From: a virus
Reading direction: 5' to 3' (one strand)
Length of the DNA stretch: 53,062 nt
Virus record (IMG/VR): IMGVR_UViG_3300017989_000147
Coordinates: 1-53,062 of that record
In this document: positions 43,939 to 49,847 of the stretch, one piece after another
How the letters are laid out: each line of letters begins with the position of its first letter
Numbering within the stretch: position 1 is the stretch's first letter
Notes under the pieces: generated by a model
Seen by the model: the letters and a program-made list of their open reading frames with translations, nothing else
Told to the model about the DNA's origin: nothing
The model's database searches: none
Position numbers and translations under genes: made by a program

Positions 43939-44346
43939 TCAATCTTCCCAACGATTCTGCATACTGATAATGACTTCATCAGGGACTCCATGCTGATTCA
44001 TCCATCGCCCCTTACAGACAATCTCATTGACAATGTAACCACTCTCATCTGCCATATCCATATACGGCTTCATCTCCCAAATCTGGACGAAAGTGTTGTG
44101 CACAATGATGACAGGAATCCTTGCTCTCATATCAGCGAGCACTCTGTCCTGGCACCAATCATGAGCTTCGCCAAGACGCTTCTTGTCAAACCTGTAATTG
44201 CCATTCTCATCTGTGAAGTAATCATCAGCAGCATAGGCCACAGCATGAATGTCCACAGAATTGAATCCAATAGTCATCAAGTTGGCAAGAGTGGTCTTAC
44301 CAGACCCAGGAACACCCCTGAGAATGTAAAGAGTGTTAGAGGTCAA
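43939..44346 (-). CDS. P-loop nucleotide/polynucleotide kinase
   Basis: A 135-residue protein, TTG start in a TTGA junction. Walker A is LRGVPGSGKTT (Lys about 17), followed by AADDYFTDENGNYRFDKKRLGEAHDWCQ and a strand VIIVHNTFVQIWEMKPYMDMA. This is the small T4-PNK/AAA_33-like kinase type. It may phosphorylate 5'-OH ends together with the separate HAD phosphatase, or belong to the related phage kinases that act on modified thymidine; the latter lacks other support here. Confidence 0.82.
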   Translation of the reverse strand: MTSNTLYILRGVPGSGKTTLANLMTIGFNSVDIHAVAYAADDYFTDENGNYRFDKKRLGEAHDWCQDRVLADMRARIPVIIVHNTFVQIWEMKPYMDMADESGYIVNEIVCKGRWMNQHGVPDEVIISMQNRWED

Positions 44347-44486
44347 TCCCAGTCACCCCAGTACGCAGCATTGTCTTCCTTTGACTCATAATCTGAGTAG
44401 TCATACTCATCATCGCACACTTCATCATCATCAGGAGGATCAAGAGGCGGCTCAAGTGTAAGATCATCACCAATTCTAGGCATCAT
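44343..44486 (-). CDS. Acidic microprotein before kinase
   Basis: A 47-residue frame with GAGGAAT before ATG-ATG. It is strongly acidic (DPPDDDEVCDDEYDYSDYESKEDN) and ends in AAYWGDWD. Its stop overlaps the TTG start of the kinase. Strong SD, coupling and composition support a real gene; possible DNA mimic or host-protein binder, but this is only a guess. Confidence 0.6.
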   Translation of the reverse strand: MMPRIGDDLTLEPPLDPPDDDEVCDDEYDYSDYESKEDNAAYWGDWD

Positions 44487-44504
44487 TCAAATTCCTCATT
44501 AAAA

Positions 44505-44580
44505 TGGTAGGGAAGGTGGGATTCGAACCCACACTGTAGAGATTTTAAGTCTCCTGCCTCTGCCGTTGGGCTACTTCCCC
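44505..44580 (-). tRNA. tRNA-Leu (TAA), short variable loop
   Basis: A 76-nt cloverleaf: GGGGAAG/CTTCCCT acceptor, anticodon arm GGAGA-CTTAAAA-TCTCT with anticodon TAA, T-arm GTGGG-TTCGAAT-CCCAC and encoded ACCA. Bacterial Leu tRNAs normally have a long variable arm; this one has only ACAGT. Its first ten bases overlap the end of the upstream micro-ORF. Confidence 0.88.
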
Positions 44581-44678
44581 TTCTTTTCAGCCTTCTTCTT
44601 GCGCTTGATGGCAAGGCACTCCTTGTGCCGCTTCTTCTTTGCCATCTTCTTCTGCTTTGCTTTTCCAGATCCAGGCAT
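44571..44678 (-). CDS. Lys/Arg-rich microprotein ending inside tRNA-Leu
   Basis: A 35-residue frame behind AGGGGTG: PGSGKAKQKKMAKKKRHKEC then KRKKKAEKKGK. About half the residues are Lys or Arg. The stop TAG is positions 8-10 of tRNA-Leu. It may bind RNA or DNA. The good SD and the contiguous operon argue for expression. Confidence 0.6.
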   Translation of the reverse strand: MPGSGKAKQKKMAKKKRHKECLAIKRKKKAEKKGK

Positions 44679-44698
44679 ATTGCACCCCTGTTGTTAAA

Positions 44699-44773
44699 TG
44701 GAGCCGACTGTCAGATTCGAACTGACGACCTGCTGATTACAAATCAGCTGCTCTACCTCTGAGCTAAATCGGC
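44699..44773 (-). tRNA. tRNA-Thr (TGT)
   Basis: A 75-nt cloverleaf: GCCGATT/AGTCGGC acceptor, anticodon arm GCTGA-TTTGTAA-TCAGC with anticodon TGT, T-arm GTCAG-TTCGAAT-CTGAC, encoded TCCA. It reads ACA. Confidence 0.95.
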
Positions 44774-45061
44774 ACATAGTCTCTGGTGTTACCTACCGCA
44801 CCAAAGTTAAGAAGCAGCCCTCGTGTTTTGAGTTGGCCATTTTCTCTGAGCCACGCTTGCTCTGTCGCAGCGTCCTGCAACGCCCATACACCTGATAATG
44901 CTTCAACAATAAAATACTATGTGGATACCCATTAGACGGTTGCATGAGTGGGGACAAACCGCCTGTCCCAATTAACACTCCGCATCCACGGTATTTGTTC
45001 TAATGGGTATCCATATAGTGGCATACAAGTTTAGACCCCGGTATGCCAGCAGGGGCGAGCT
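44774..45061 (-). promoter_or_regulatory. Noncoding spacer with 20-bp inverted repeat
   Basis: About 290 bases without a convincing gene between tRNA-Thr and a zinc-ribbon gene. A 20-bp inverted repeat with one mismatch lies at 44917-44936 and 44999-45018 (core GGATACCCATTAGA), enclosing 62 bases. The outer tips CTATRTGG resemble the AT tips of the smaller leader hairpins in 47-52 kb. It could be a tRNA-operon leader or a small structured RNA. A short frame (44793-44978) has no supporting SD. Confidence 0.5.
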
Positions 45062-45256
45062 TTACTTGCCTACATCCTTTGCCATACTTTTACCAGTCAC
45101 ATACATGTATGGACCTTTGTTGAATGCAGGAGCAATGCATTTCTTCCTTCTTGCTGATTCTTTTTCAGCAAAATGCTGACCGCATTTTAGACAAGTTTTA
45201 TAGCCAATTTTAATTCGTTTTGGATTCACATACTCATTACATATTGTGCAGTTCAT
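45062..45256 (-). CDS. Zinc-ribbon microprotein
   Basis: 64 residues behind GGAGC. Cys3-x2-Cys6 and Cys22-x2-Cys25 (CTICNEYVNPKRIKIGYKTC, LKCGQHF) form a zinc ribbon followed by a basic tail (ESARRKKCIAPAF). One of a set of such small proteins in this arm. Role unknown; DNA or RNA binding is likely from basic charge. Confidence 0.7.
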   Translation of the reverse strand: MNCTICNEYVNPKRIKIGYKTCLKCGQHFAEKESARRKKCIAPAFNKGPYMYVTGKSMAKDVGK

Positions 45257-45272
45257 TTTGCTCCAAGTAAAG

Positions 45273-45349
45273 TGGTGGACTCTCTGGGACTTGAACCCAG
45301 GACCATCCGGTTATGAGCCGGGCGCTCTAACCAACTGAGCTAAGAGTCC
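45273..45349 (-). tRNA. tRNA with CAT anticodon (Met or Ile2)
   Basis: A 77-nt cloverleaf: GGACTCT/AGAGTCC acceptor, anticodon arm CCCGG-CTCATAA-CCGGA (first pair C:A mismatched), T-arm CTGGG-TTCAAGT-CCCAG, encoded ACCA. The TTCAAGTCC T-arm and TTAGCTCAG-GGTTAGAGC D-arm resemble bacterial tRNA-Ile2, whose CAT is changed to lysidine-AT to read AUA. Elongator Met remains possible. Its 5' ten bases overlap the upstream gene. Confidence 0.88.
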
Positions 45350-45528
45350 CCATGATTAATCATCCAGCGAATGATTTGATCATATGCATCTTTGTCATCA
45401 GCAGGAATGCTCTTCCCATCAAAGACTGATTTGATGATTTGCTGGAAAGTCAAATCAGGACACTCCCTCATAACAGTACCTATAGCACTTATGAGGTTGT
45501 TACGATACTTTTGCGCTTGTGTAGTCAT
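45340..45528 (-). CDS. Small helical protein ending in tRNA
   Basis: A 62-residue protein, ATGA start. Helical (QKYRNNLISAIGTVMRECPDLTFQQIIKSVFD) with an acidic loop (IPADDKDAYDQIIRWMI). Its TAG stop is positions 8-10 of the CAT tRNA. Unknown function. Confidence 0.65.
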   Translation of the reverse strand: MTTQAQKYRNNLISAIGTVMRECPDLTFQQIIKSVFDGKSIPADDKDAYDQIIRWMINHGDS

Positions 45529-45857
45529 AAAGTTTCAGAAAACCTAGTCTTGAGCCAGATTGATTCACACCTAGCAGGAAACTTCCCATCTTCACAAGGG
45601 CAGTCTTTGTGACCACGGTGCCAATATCTGTTAAGAGCATCAATATGCATCTCATGAACTTCTTGGATGCGTTTGTAAGTTTTGTGAACTTGCACATTCT
45701 CCCTCTTGAGGGCTGCACACTGTTCACTTACCTTTTTAAGATCATCAGTAGCAGAAACAAGTTCTTCAGCCAGCTGGCATTGAATGCAAGGATCATCACT
45801 AGCAATCTCATCACATTCGCAAACCATCTCTTGAATCAGATGCATAATTCTCGTCAT
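45525..45857 (-). CDS. Cys-containing coiled-coil protein
   Basis: A 110-residue protein behind AAAGGTGAATGTGA. N-terminal Cys-rich section (MVCECDEIASDDPCIQCQLAEEL), a central coiled coil (DDLKKVSEQCAALKRENVQVHK) and a Cys/His end (HRGHKDCPCEDGKFPARC). It could bind a metal at both ends. It is the first gene behind promoter P45.9 and its 16-bp leader hairpin. Unknown function. Confidence 0.65.
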   Translation of the reverse strand: MTRIMHLIQEMVCECDEIASDDPCIQCQLAEELVSATDDLKKVSEQCAALKRENVQVHKTYKRIQEVHEMHIDALNRYWHRGHKDCPCEDGKFPARCESIWLKTRFSETL

Positions 45858-45876
45858 TCACATTCACCTTTAGGTT

Positions 45877-45933
45877 GGTTCCGCCGACAAATTAGTACGA
45901 CCTGCACTAGAGGGGGTATTTGCCGACGGAACC
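45877..45933 (-). promoter_or_regulatory. 5'-terminal 16-bp leader hairpin
   Basis: Arms at 45918-45933 and 45877-45892 pair over 16 bp with two G:U pairs (GGTTCCGTCGGCAAAT with ATTTGTCGGCGGAACC) around a 25-base loop. It begins within a few bases of the predicted transcript start and ends 20 bases before the ATG at 45857. It may protect the 5' end or regulate translation. Confidence 0.65.
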
Positions 45934-45950
45934 CCCTAATTATAGCGTAG
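45934..45950 (-). promoter_or_regulatory. Sigma70-like promoter P45.9
   Basis: Minus-strand TACGCTATAATTAGG; the -10 TATAAT lies at 45944-45939. It shares the CGCTATAAT core with four other phage promoter candidates. The -35 is weak. It should transcribe 45857 downward including the tRNA genes. Confidence 0.65.
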
Positions 45951-45973
45951 ATCGAATTTGCAATCTACCCTTT

Positions 45974-46159
45974 TTAGCTTCTTCTCTGAGTTGCTTGTCT
46001 CGCATTAGACCTTTTACAATTGTCTGCGGCAACCCTGGCGAGATACTCCTCAACACAGATATCGCACATTCCATCAACTGTTTTGTCTGTGAGCTCTCTA
46101 CATTGGACACAGACTACCACGAACCCTTCGCAATCAAGCATACTACAATAGCCATCCAC
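45974..46159 (-). CDS. Zinc-ribbon microprotein overlapping upstream gene
   Basis: Up to 61 residues (GTG 46159 or ATG 46141). Cys pairs in VCVQCRELTDKTVDGMCDIC make a zinc ribbon, followed by EEYLARVAADNCKRSNARQ. It overlaps the membrane-protein gene by 46 bases and lacks a strong SD, so translation may be coupled. Confidence 0.55.
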   Translation of the reverse strand: MDGYCSMLDCEGFVVVCVQCRELTDKTVDGMCDICVEEYLARVAADNCKRSNARQATQRRS

Positions 46160-46464
46160 ACAATGTCTTTGAAGATTCCTGCGAGCATATAGCCAACGTG
46201 ATAGTCCATGAAGTCACTGTAAACATCATCAACTCGCTCGGCAGCAAAGTAAAGATCAGAGTTTTTGGTTAGCACAGAGTGAACTACATCTTCTGTATCA
46301 ATCCAAACAGGCGGCAGTCTATCTGTGGCAGGAGGGTATTGCTTTACCTCCCGCTTCCAGGTGTACCAGTGAAAGTTCACTAGTCCTGCAACAAACCCTT
46401 GGATTGCATGGCCGAGAGGTTCAAACTTCTTGACGACTTCTTCGGTATCTATTGATCCAGTCAT
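46114..46464 (-). CDS. Membrane-anchored small protein
   Basis: About 116 residues from ATG at 46464 with GGAGG upstream. Soluble N-terminal part (EPLGHAIQGFVAGLVNFHWYTWKREVKQYP) and a C-terminal hydrophobic helix (MLAGIFKDIVWMAIVVCLIA). It is reminiscent of phage membrane proteins of unknown role. No family assigned. Confidence 0.65.
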   Translation of the reverse strand: MTGSIDTEEVVKKFEPLGHAIQGFVAGLVNFHWYTWKREVKQYPPATDRLPPVWIDTEDVVHSVLTKNSDLYFAAERVDDVYSDFMDYHVGYMLAGIFKDIVWMAIVVCLIAKGSW

Positions 46465-46612
46465 ACCCATCCTCCACTATTGAAAGATCCACCTCATCTT
46501 CATCTACGATATCAAACAAGGCTTCACAGTTTTCACATTCTTGCTTTGAGTTCAGACCATTGATGAACTCACTGGTAAGCCCGCAGATTACACAGTTGTC
46601 ATTTCTCTTCAT
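46421..46612 (-). CDS. Zinc-ribbon microprotein
   Basis: 63 residues from ATG at 46612 behind GGTGGAAAGC, the same leader type as at 43809. Cys-x2-Cys pairs at NCVICG and ECENCEAL form a ribbon; the rest is acidic (DIVDEDEVDLSIVEDGYD). It starts in an ATGA overlap with the preceding gene. Confidence 0.65.
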   Translation of the reverse strand: MKRNDNCVICGLTSEFINGLNSKQECENCEALFDIVDEDEVDLSIVEDGYDWINRYRRSRQEV

Positions 46613-47094
46613 GCTTTCCACCAACTGGGAGCAGGTCGCCCCTTTGACCATTGAGCAATATCTGCCTTATCACCCTTGTAATAGGCACGGTATGCTTGAA
46701 CAGGATCAGAGTGCTTGTACTGATCTGGCATGCACTGAGGAGGCTCGGTGAAATGACCCAGCTTCATCTTAGTCGGTGGAAGCAAGAGTGATGCACCTAG
46801 CTTTTTGTAAGTCAGGTGGGTCTTGTCATATCTGAATGAATACTCTTTACAAAGGGCAATGAAGTGCTCATATGCCCATTCGTAGTTGTATCCACTTTCA
46901 CGCACCCAGATACTGCAAGGATGATTGACATGAGTTGCCTTATAGGCATGCTCAGGAATATCACACTCGTCTGACAACTCCCGATGTGCTGTACTCAGCA
47001 TTTGAGCAGTCTCAAGAATCATCTTGACAACATGCTTGTCACACTGATATTGTGCAGCAACGTGAGGATCGGCGTGAAGATAAAAGATGTTCAT
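46609..47094 (-). CDS. Conserved phage protein with CDKH motif
   Basis: A 161-residue protein behind AAGGAG. The N-terminal MNIFYLHADPHVAAQYQCDKHVV, then KMILETAQMLSTAHRELS, HVNHPCSIWVRES and a C-terminal PQCMPDQYK pattern is one I recognise from many aquatic phages, but without a settled function. His and Cys are spaced as if for metal binding or catalysis (CDKH, HPC). It heads the operon of promoter P47. Confidence 0.7.
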   Translation of the reverse strand: MNIFYLHADPHVAAQYQCDKHVVKMILETAQMLSTAHRELSDECDIPEHAYKATHVNHPCSIWVRESGYNYEWAYEHFIALCKEYSFRYDKTHLTYKKLGASLLLPPTKMKLGHFTEPPQCMPDQYKHSDPVQAYRAYYKGDKADIAQWSKGRPAPSWWKA

Positions 47095-47117
47095 TCAAAC
47101 TCCTTAATTCAAGGGGG

Positions 47118-47150
47118 TTACGCTATTATAGCGCATATGAGACGTTGGCG
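47118..47150 (-). promoter_or_regulatory. Sigma70-like promoter P47
   Basis: Minus-strand CGCCAA, 8 bases, ATGCGCTATAATAGC; -10 at 47130-47125. Identical in motif and spacing to P36. Downstream CCTT-gaatt-AAGG can form a small hairpin that would include the SD AAGGAG. Confidence 0.75.
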
Positions 47151-47594
47151 CTACCCCTCTTTCTGCATCCATTGCCTTCGGAGTAGATTAAAAACGTGCA
47201 CATTGTACGCGCTACAATCCTGGGCAACTTCGAGGTGCAGAAAGTAGTTGTAGTATTCCTTGATGAACATACCCACTGCCACAGATCTGCTCATTCCAGC
47301 ATCACAGTGAACTAGGAAGCTATGTTCATTGCCCCTCTTGACTCTACTGCTGATAAAGTCAAAGAGCTCACTTGCCATCTCCTTGCTGAACAAAGTGTAC
47401 GGCCTGTCCACTGTATCATCAGGGAGAATGTCATGGAACTCAAGGACAATGGATTGAGTCCACCTTTCATCTATTGGAGTCAAGCTGCCTTCACCCCAAG
47501 GTGTGGGAGGAGACTGAATGGAGATGACTGAGAACTCTCCACTCGGGTGCCAATCTGACCAGAACTTTTGTTTGCTAGTCACAAAGCAGTTCAT
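47151..47594 (-). CDS. Dual-specificity/tyrosine phosphatase-like protein
   Basis: 147 residues from ATG in a TGATG junction. The phosphatase loop FLVHCDAGMSRSVAVG gives the C-x5-R signature (Cys near 96, Arg near 102) and is followed by a typical helix. An Asp acid may lie in the earlier DILPDDTVDRPY segment. It might act on protein phosphate or on nucleotide/RNA 5' phosphates. Uncommon in phages. Confidence 0.82.
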   Translation of the reverse strand: MNCFVTSKQKFWSDWHPSGEFSVISIQSPPTPWGEGSLTPIDERWTQSIVLEFHDILPDDTVDRPYTLFSKEMASELFDFISSRVKRGNEHSFLVHCDAGMSRSVAVGMFIKEYYNYFLHLEVAQDCSAYNVHVFNLLRRQWMQKEG

Positions 47595-47818
47595 CACATA
47601 CCCAAGATGACGAGAATGGACTGAACAGTACCAGCATCACATTGTGCACACCAGCCCTTGTCCTGATCCGGTTCCACATTGGTGCTGTACCCACATTCCT
47701 TGCAGATCCCCAGCTGAATGCTATCAAGAGCCTCTCCACTGTCGAGATACTCATTGATGCTTTCATAGCCAGTGATGTCAAGAAACTCCTGTTCCATCTT
47801 TGCAATTGTGAGTCCCAT
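47594..47818 (-). CDS. Zinc-ribbon microprotein
   Basis: 74 residues from ATG at 47818 with GGAGGAAGT immediately upstream. Helical first half (AKMEQEFLDITGYESINEYLDSG), then Cys-x2-Cys pairs (CKECGYSTNVEPDQDKGWCA, QC). It follows leader hairpin a. Coupled to the phosphatase gene. Confidence 0.65.
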   Translation of the reverse strand: MGLTIAKMEQEFLDITGYESINEYLDSGEALDSIQLGICKECGYSTNVEPDQDKGWCAQCDAGTVQSILVILGM

Positions 47819-47847
47819 ACTTCCTCCATCTGAGCTGAATTGCTCAA

Positions 47848-47874
47848 TATACACTCAGTGTTAGTGAGTGTATA
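47848..47874 (-). promoter_or_regulatory. Leader hairpin a
   Basis: Perfect 10-bp stem TATACACTCA/TGAGTGTATA, loop 7. Flanks on the plus strand are GCTCAA and AAGTGC. It lies 30 bases upstream of the start at 47818. Member of a five-copy family. Confidence 0.75.
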
Positions 47875-47883
47875 AAGTGCACC

Positions 47884-48096
47884 TCACCACTGATAGGGTT
47901 CGGTTGCCTCTCCTTTCTCCAATTTCTTGGCGTGAGTCTCCAAGGCTTTGGCATCATCCTGGCACATCCTGGCTTTGACCATGTAGGCGTGTGCCTGTGA
48001 TCGGAGCATTGCTGCATCCTCTCTGATGACCTCTGCCTTTTCAGCAGGAGCCTTGTCCACCCAGAGCTTGCTGTTCTTGGAAATCTTGGGCTTCAA
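47884..48096 (-). CDS. Small helical protein
   Basis: A 70-residue protein, TTG start in a TTGA junction. Long charged helix (DKAPAEKAEVIREDAAMLRS, KARMCQDDAKALETHAKKLEK), probably a coiled coil. Function unknown. Confidence 0.6.
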   Translation of the reverse strand: MKPKISKNSKLWVDKAPAEKAEVIREDAAMLRSQAHAYMVKARMCQDDAKALETHAKKLEKGEATEPYQW

Positions 48097-48308
48097 TAGT
48101 CCATCTCCTCTCTGTCATCGAACTCTCGTTCAAACGGGTCCAAGTAGCGCCGCCTGTTCATGCAGCCTTGGCACACTGAGCTCGTTGCACCTTTCGGCAA
48201 CTTGCTGTAGCACAGGACGCAGTCAAAGCGTCCATCTTCATCAGGGCACCAAGAAGTCCCATCGGGATCTTGATGACCACAACAAGGGAAGTCTTCACAT
48301 CTCGGCAT
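48093..48308 (-). CDS. Zinc-ribbon protein (RCEDFPCCGH type)
   Basis: 71 residues from ATG at 48308 with GGAGG eight bases upstream. It begins MPRCEDFPCCGHQ, a motif seen in many small phage proteins, then CVLCYSKL and VCQGCMNRR. Probably two zinc sites. Function unknown. Confidence 0.7.
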   Translation of the reverse strand: MPRCEDFPCCGHQDPDGTSWCPDEDGRFDCVLCYSKLPKGATSSVCQGCMNRRRYLDPFEREFDDREEMDY

Positions 48309-48691
48309 CAGTCCATCCTCCACCATTCCAGTTTCGGCCAATCATCCGGCAGCTTGGTCAAGTACCTCTCGACAAGCACACGGTGATTGTTTTCAGCGTT
48401 CTCCCAAGTGGTTGCTTGCATACGGTCAATGTCCATGAAATTGATCTCGCCATTCTCCTTCATGAAGGCCATTGACTCAAACGGAGTGGGCGGTTCACAT
48501 CCATTGAAGGAATGCCCCAGGAATGTAGTTGAGACGTAGTAGAAATCACATTCACTACGCCCAACACAGTACATTGCCGGGAACTCACTTGTCAGCAGCT
48601 TGGCCTTATCAGGGCCAATGACGTTGGGAAGTTCAGCCTCTGTGAAGTAGGACTTGCCTCCGCCAATCCAAGGCACGATGTAACATCTCAT
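48308..48691 (-). CDS. Unknown protein (RCYIVPWIGGGKSYF)
   Basis: 127 residues from ATG at 48691 (AGGAG upstream, ATGA junction). No recognised family; mixed alpha/beta, Trp-rich end (LPDDWPKLEWWRMD). It contains YCVGRSECDFYYVS and NGCEPPTPFES. The longer frame to 48763 has no SD. It is in a run of coupled genes. Confidence 0.6.
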   Translation of the reverse strand: MRCYIVPWIGGGKSYFTEAELPNVIGPDKAKLLTSEFPAMYCVGRSECDFYYVSTTFLGHSFNGCEPPTPFESMAFMKENGEINFMDIDRMQATTWENAENNHRVLVERYLTKLPDDWPKLEWWRMD

Positions 48692-48870
48692 CTGAGAATC
48701 TCCTTCACCTTTCTCCAGAAGATCACGCTTCCAGTTTCCTGATTCTCCACTGCATTTCGCCAATGAGCCTCAGCCATCAGGTAGGCACTCCGCTTGGCAT
48801 CCTTGATCTTGACGCCACGGTGCATCCTCTGGGAGAGCATCCGACCAGCGACCAATTCAGGATCATTCAC
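48688..48870 (-). CDS. Small basic helical protein
   Basis: 60 residues from GTG in a GTGA junction, with GGAGG eight bases upstream. Helical and basic: GRMLSQRMHRGVKIKDAKRS, then EAHWRNAVENQETG. Function unknown. Confidence 0.55.
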   Translation of the reverse strand: MNDPELVAGRMLSQRMHRGVKIKDAKRSAYLMAEAHWRNAVENQETGSVIFWRKVKEILR

Positions 48871-49112
48871 AGCTTCAACCTCCTGACTCGCTTCTCGAAC
48901 CACTCAGAAGTCACGAAGTCCACCTGCTCCCTCTCCTGAGCACTCGGGCTGAAGGAAAGCATGAGGTTGCCACGAGTGATCCACCGACCACCCACCTTGT
49001 ACCAAAGCATGTTGGTACTAGGGTCCAACTCGACACGAGTCACAGTCTTGCCTTCGTGGATACCAACTTCGATGATATCACCGGGCAAGATATCCTGATC
49101 TTCCATTCTCAT
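48867..49112 (-). CDS. Small beta-type protein
   Basis: 81 residues behind AAGGAGAATGTGA. Strand-rich: PGDIIEVGIHEGKTVTRVEL, MLWYKVGGRWITRG; then an acidic/basic helix. It looks like an SH3/OB-like small barrel, but no family is recognised. Confidence 0.6.
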   Translation of the reverse strand: MRMEDQDILPGDIIEVGIHEGKTVTRVELDPSTNMLWYKVGGRWITRGNLMLSFSPSAQEREQVDFVTSEWFEKRVRRLKL

Positions 49113-49337
49113 TCACATTCTCCTTTTTTCACACTTTACGCATCGGTAGACAACGCGATTGCGCTGCCAGCTTTTGGCCATGAACTCACAGCCAAACTCT
49201 CCCATGCGCTTGTGAACAGGCCCCTTGCTGTAATCATGGGTTTTGCGATGACCACGAGGGCAAGTGAAGCGGATCTTGGTGCCACCCAAGTATTCCACCT
49301 TTGTGCCCTCATGCCATTGCTTGCCTTTGGCCTTCAT
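49113..49337 (-). CDS. Zinc-binding small basic protein
   Basis: 74 residues behind AAAAGGAGAATGTGA. Cys/His residues in FTCPRGHRKTHDYSKGP and RCVKCEKRRM, with Cys in FGCEFM, suggest one zinc site; overall basic. It lies 32 bases after leader hairpin b. Confidence 0.65.
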   Translation of the reverse strand: MKAKGKQWHEGTKVEYLGGTKIRFTCPRGHRKTHDYSKGPVHKRMGEFGCEFMAKSWQRNRVVYRCVKCEKRRM

Positions 49338-49368
49338 TCACATTCTCCTTTTGAGTTAAGCAACTCAA

Positions 49369-49394
49369 TATATGGCCAGTCGCCTGACCATATA
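49369..49394 (-). promoter_or_regulatory. Leader hairpin b
   Basis: 11-bp stem TATATGGCCAG/CTGACCATATA with one mismatch and four-base loop. Plus-strand flanks ACTCAA and AAGTGG match hairpins a and c. It is 32 bases upstream of the ATG at 49337. Confidence 0.75.
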
Positions 49395-49403
49395 AAGTGG
49401 TGC

Positions 49404-49541
49404 TTAGCCCACCTGTCGAATACCGTGAGGCTTGTCACGGTAGTGCTCCCAGGCGTAGTCCTCAGCTGCTTCCAGCGTGAAGAATCCGCCCTCGAACACT
49501 TCACCCGTCTCCAGGTTGAAGATTTCGTACCTTGCTTTCAT
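49404..49541 (-). CDS. Small protein (ARYEIFNLETGEVFEGGF)
   Basis: About 45 residues from ATG at 49541 (AAGGAT upstream; 49571 is a possible earlier start). A short beta pair followed by a helix (TLEAAEDYAWEHYRDK). Unknown function. Confidence 0.5.
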   Translation of the reverse strand: MKARYEIFNLETGEVFEGGFFTLEAAEDYAWEHYRDKPHGIRQVG

Positions 49542-49560
49542 TGTGAACTTATCCTTGTAG

Positions 49561-49623
49561 TCAGGACGCATCGTGGAACACCCAGGCACTGAATGCCATC
49601 ACGATCAGCCAGATCAGATACAT
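49561..49623 (-). CDS. Tiny one-helix membrane peptide
   Basis: A 20-residue frame (MYLIWLIVMAFSAWVFHDAS) with GGAGG seven bases before the ATG. It overlaps the stop of the preceding gene. Strong SD, uniform hydrophobicity and placement support translation; similar tiny peptides occur at 50.3-50.4 kb. Confidence 0.5.
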   Translation of the reverse strand: MYLIWLIVMAFSAWVFHDAS

Positions 49624-49847
49624 TCCGTTGCCTCCTTGTAGTGGAAGTGATAGGAGCAGACCATGTTCCAGAAGACCACCGTCTTCCACTGATCATCGAC
49701 CTCGACCTGTGGCTTGTCGTACAACTTCATCAAGTCGTAGTCCAAGTGGCACAGAGTCGCCTTGATGTCAGCAACTTCCAGGTGATCACCGATGCTTTCC
49801 GCTTGGTCAGCACGTCGCCTCAGTTCGCAGATCTCATCAACCCACAT
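49614..49847 (-). CDS. Small helical protein
   Basis: 77 residues from the ATG at 49847, just inside the end of the previous gene (49859 also possible). It has a helix (EICELRRRADQAESIGDHLEVADIKA) and a Cys/His-containing end (FWNMVCSYHFHYKEATEC). The longer open frame to 50012 overlaps a better gene. Unknown function. Confidence 0.55.
   Translation of the reverse strand: MWVDEICELRRRADQAESIGDHLEVADIKATLCHLDYDLMKLYDKPQVEVDDQWKTVVFWNMVCSYHFHYKEATECI

Noticed and set aside
44793-44978. 61-codon minus-strand frame in the inverted-repeat spacer
   Set aside because: No SD at any start, crosses one arm of the inverted repeat and has no recognisable features.
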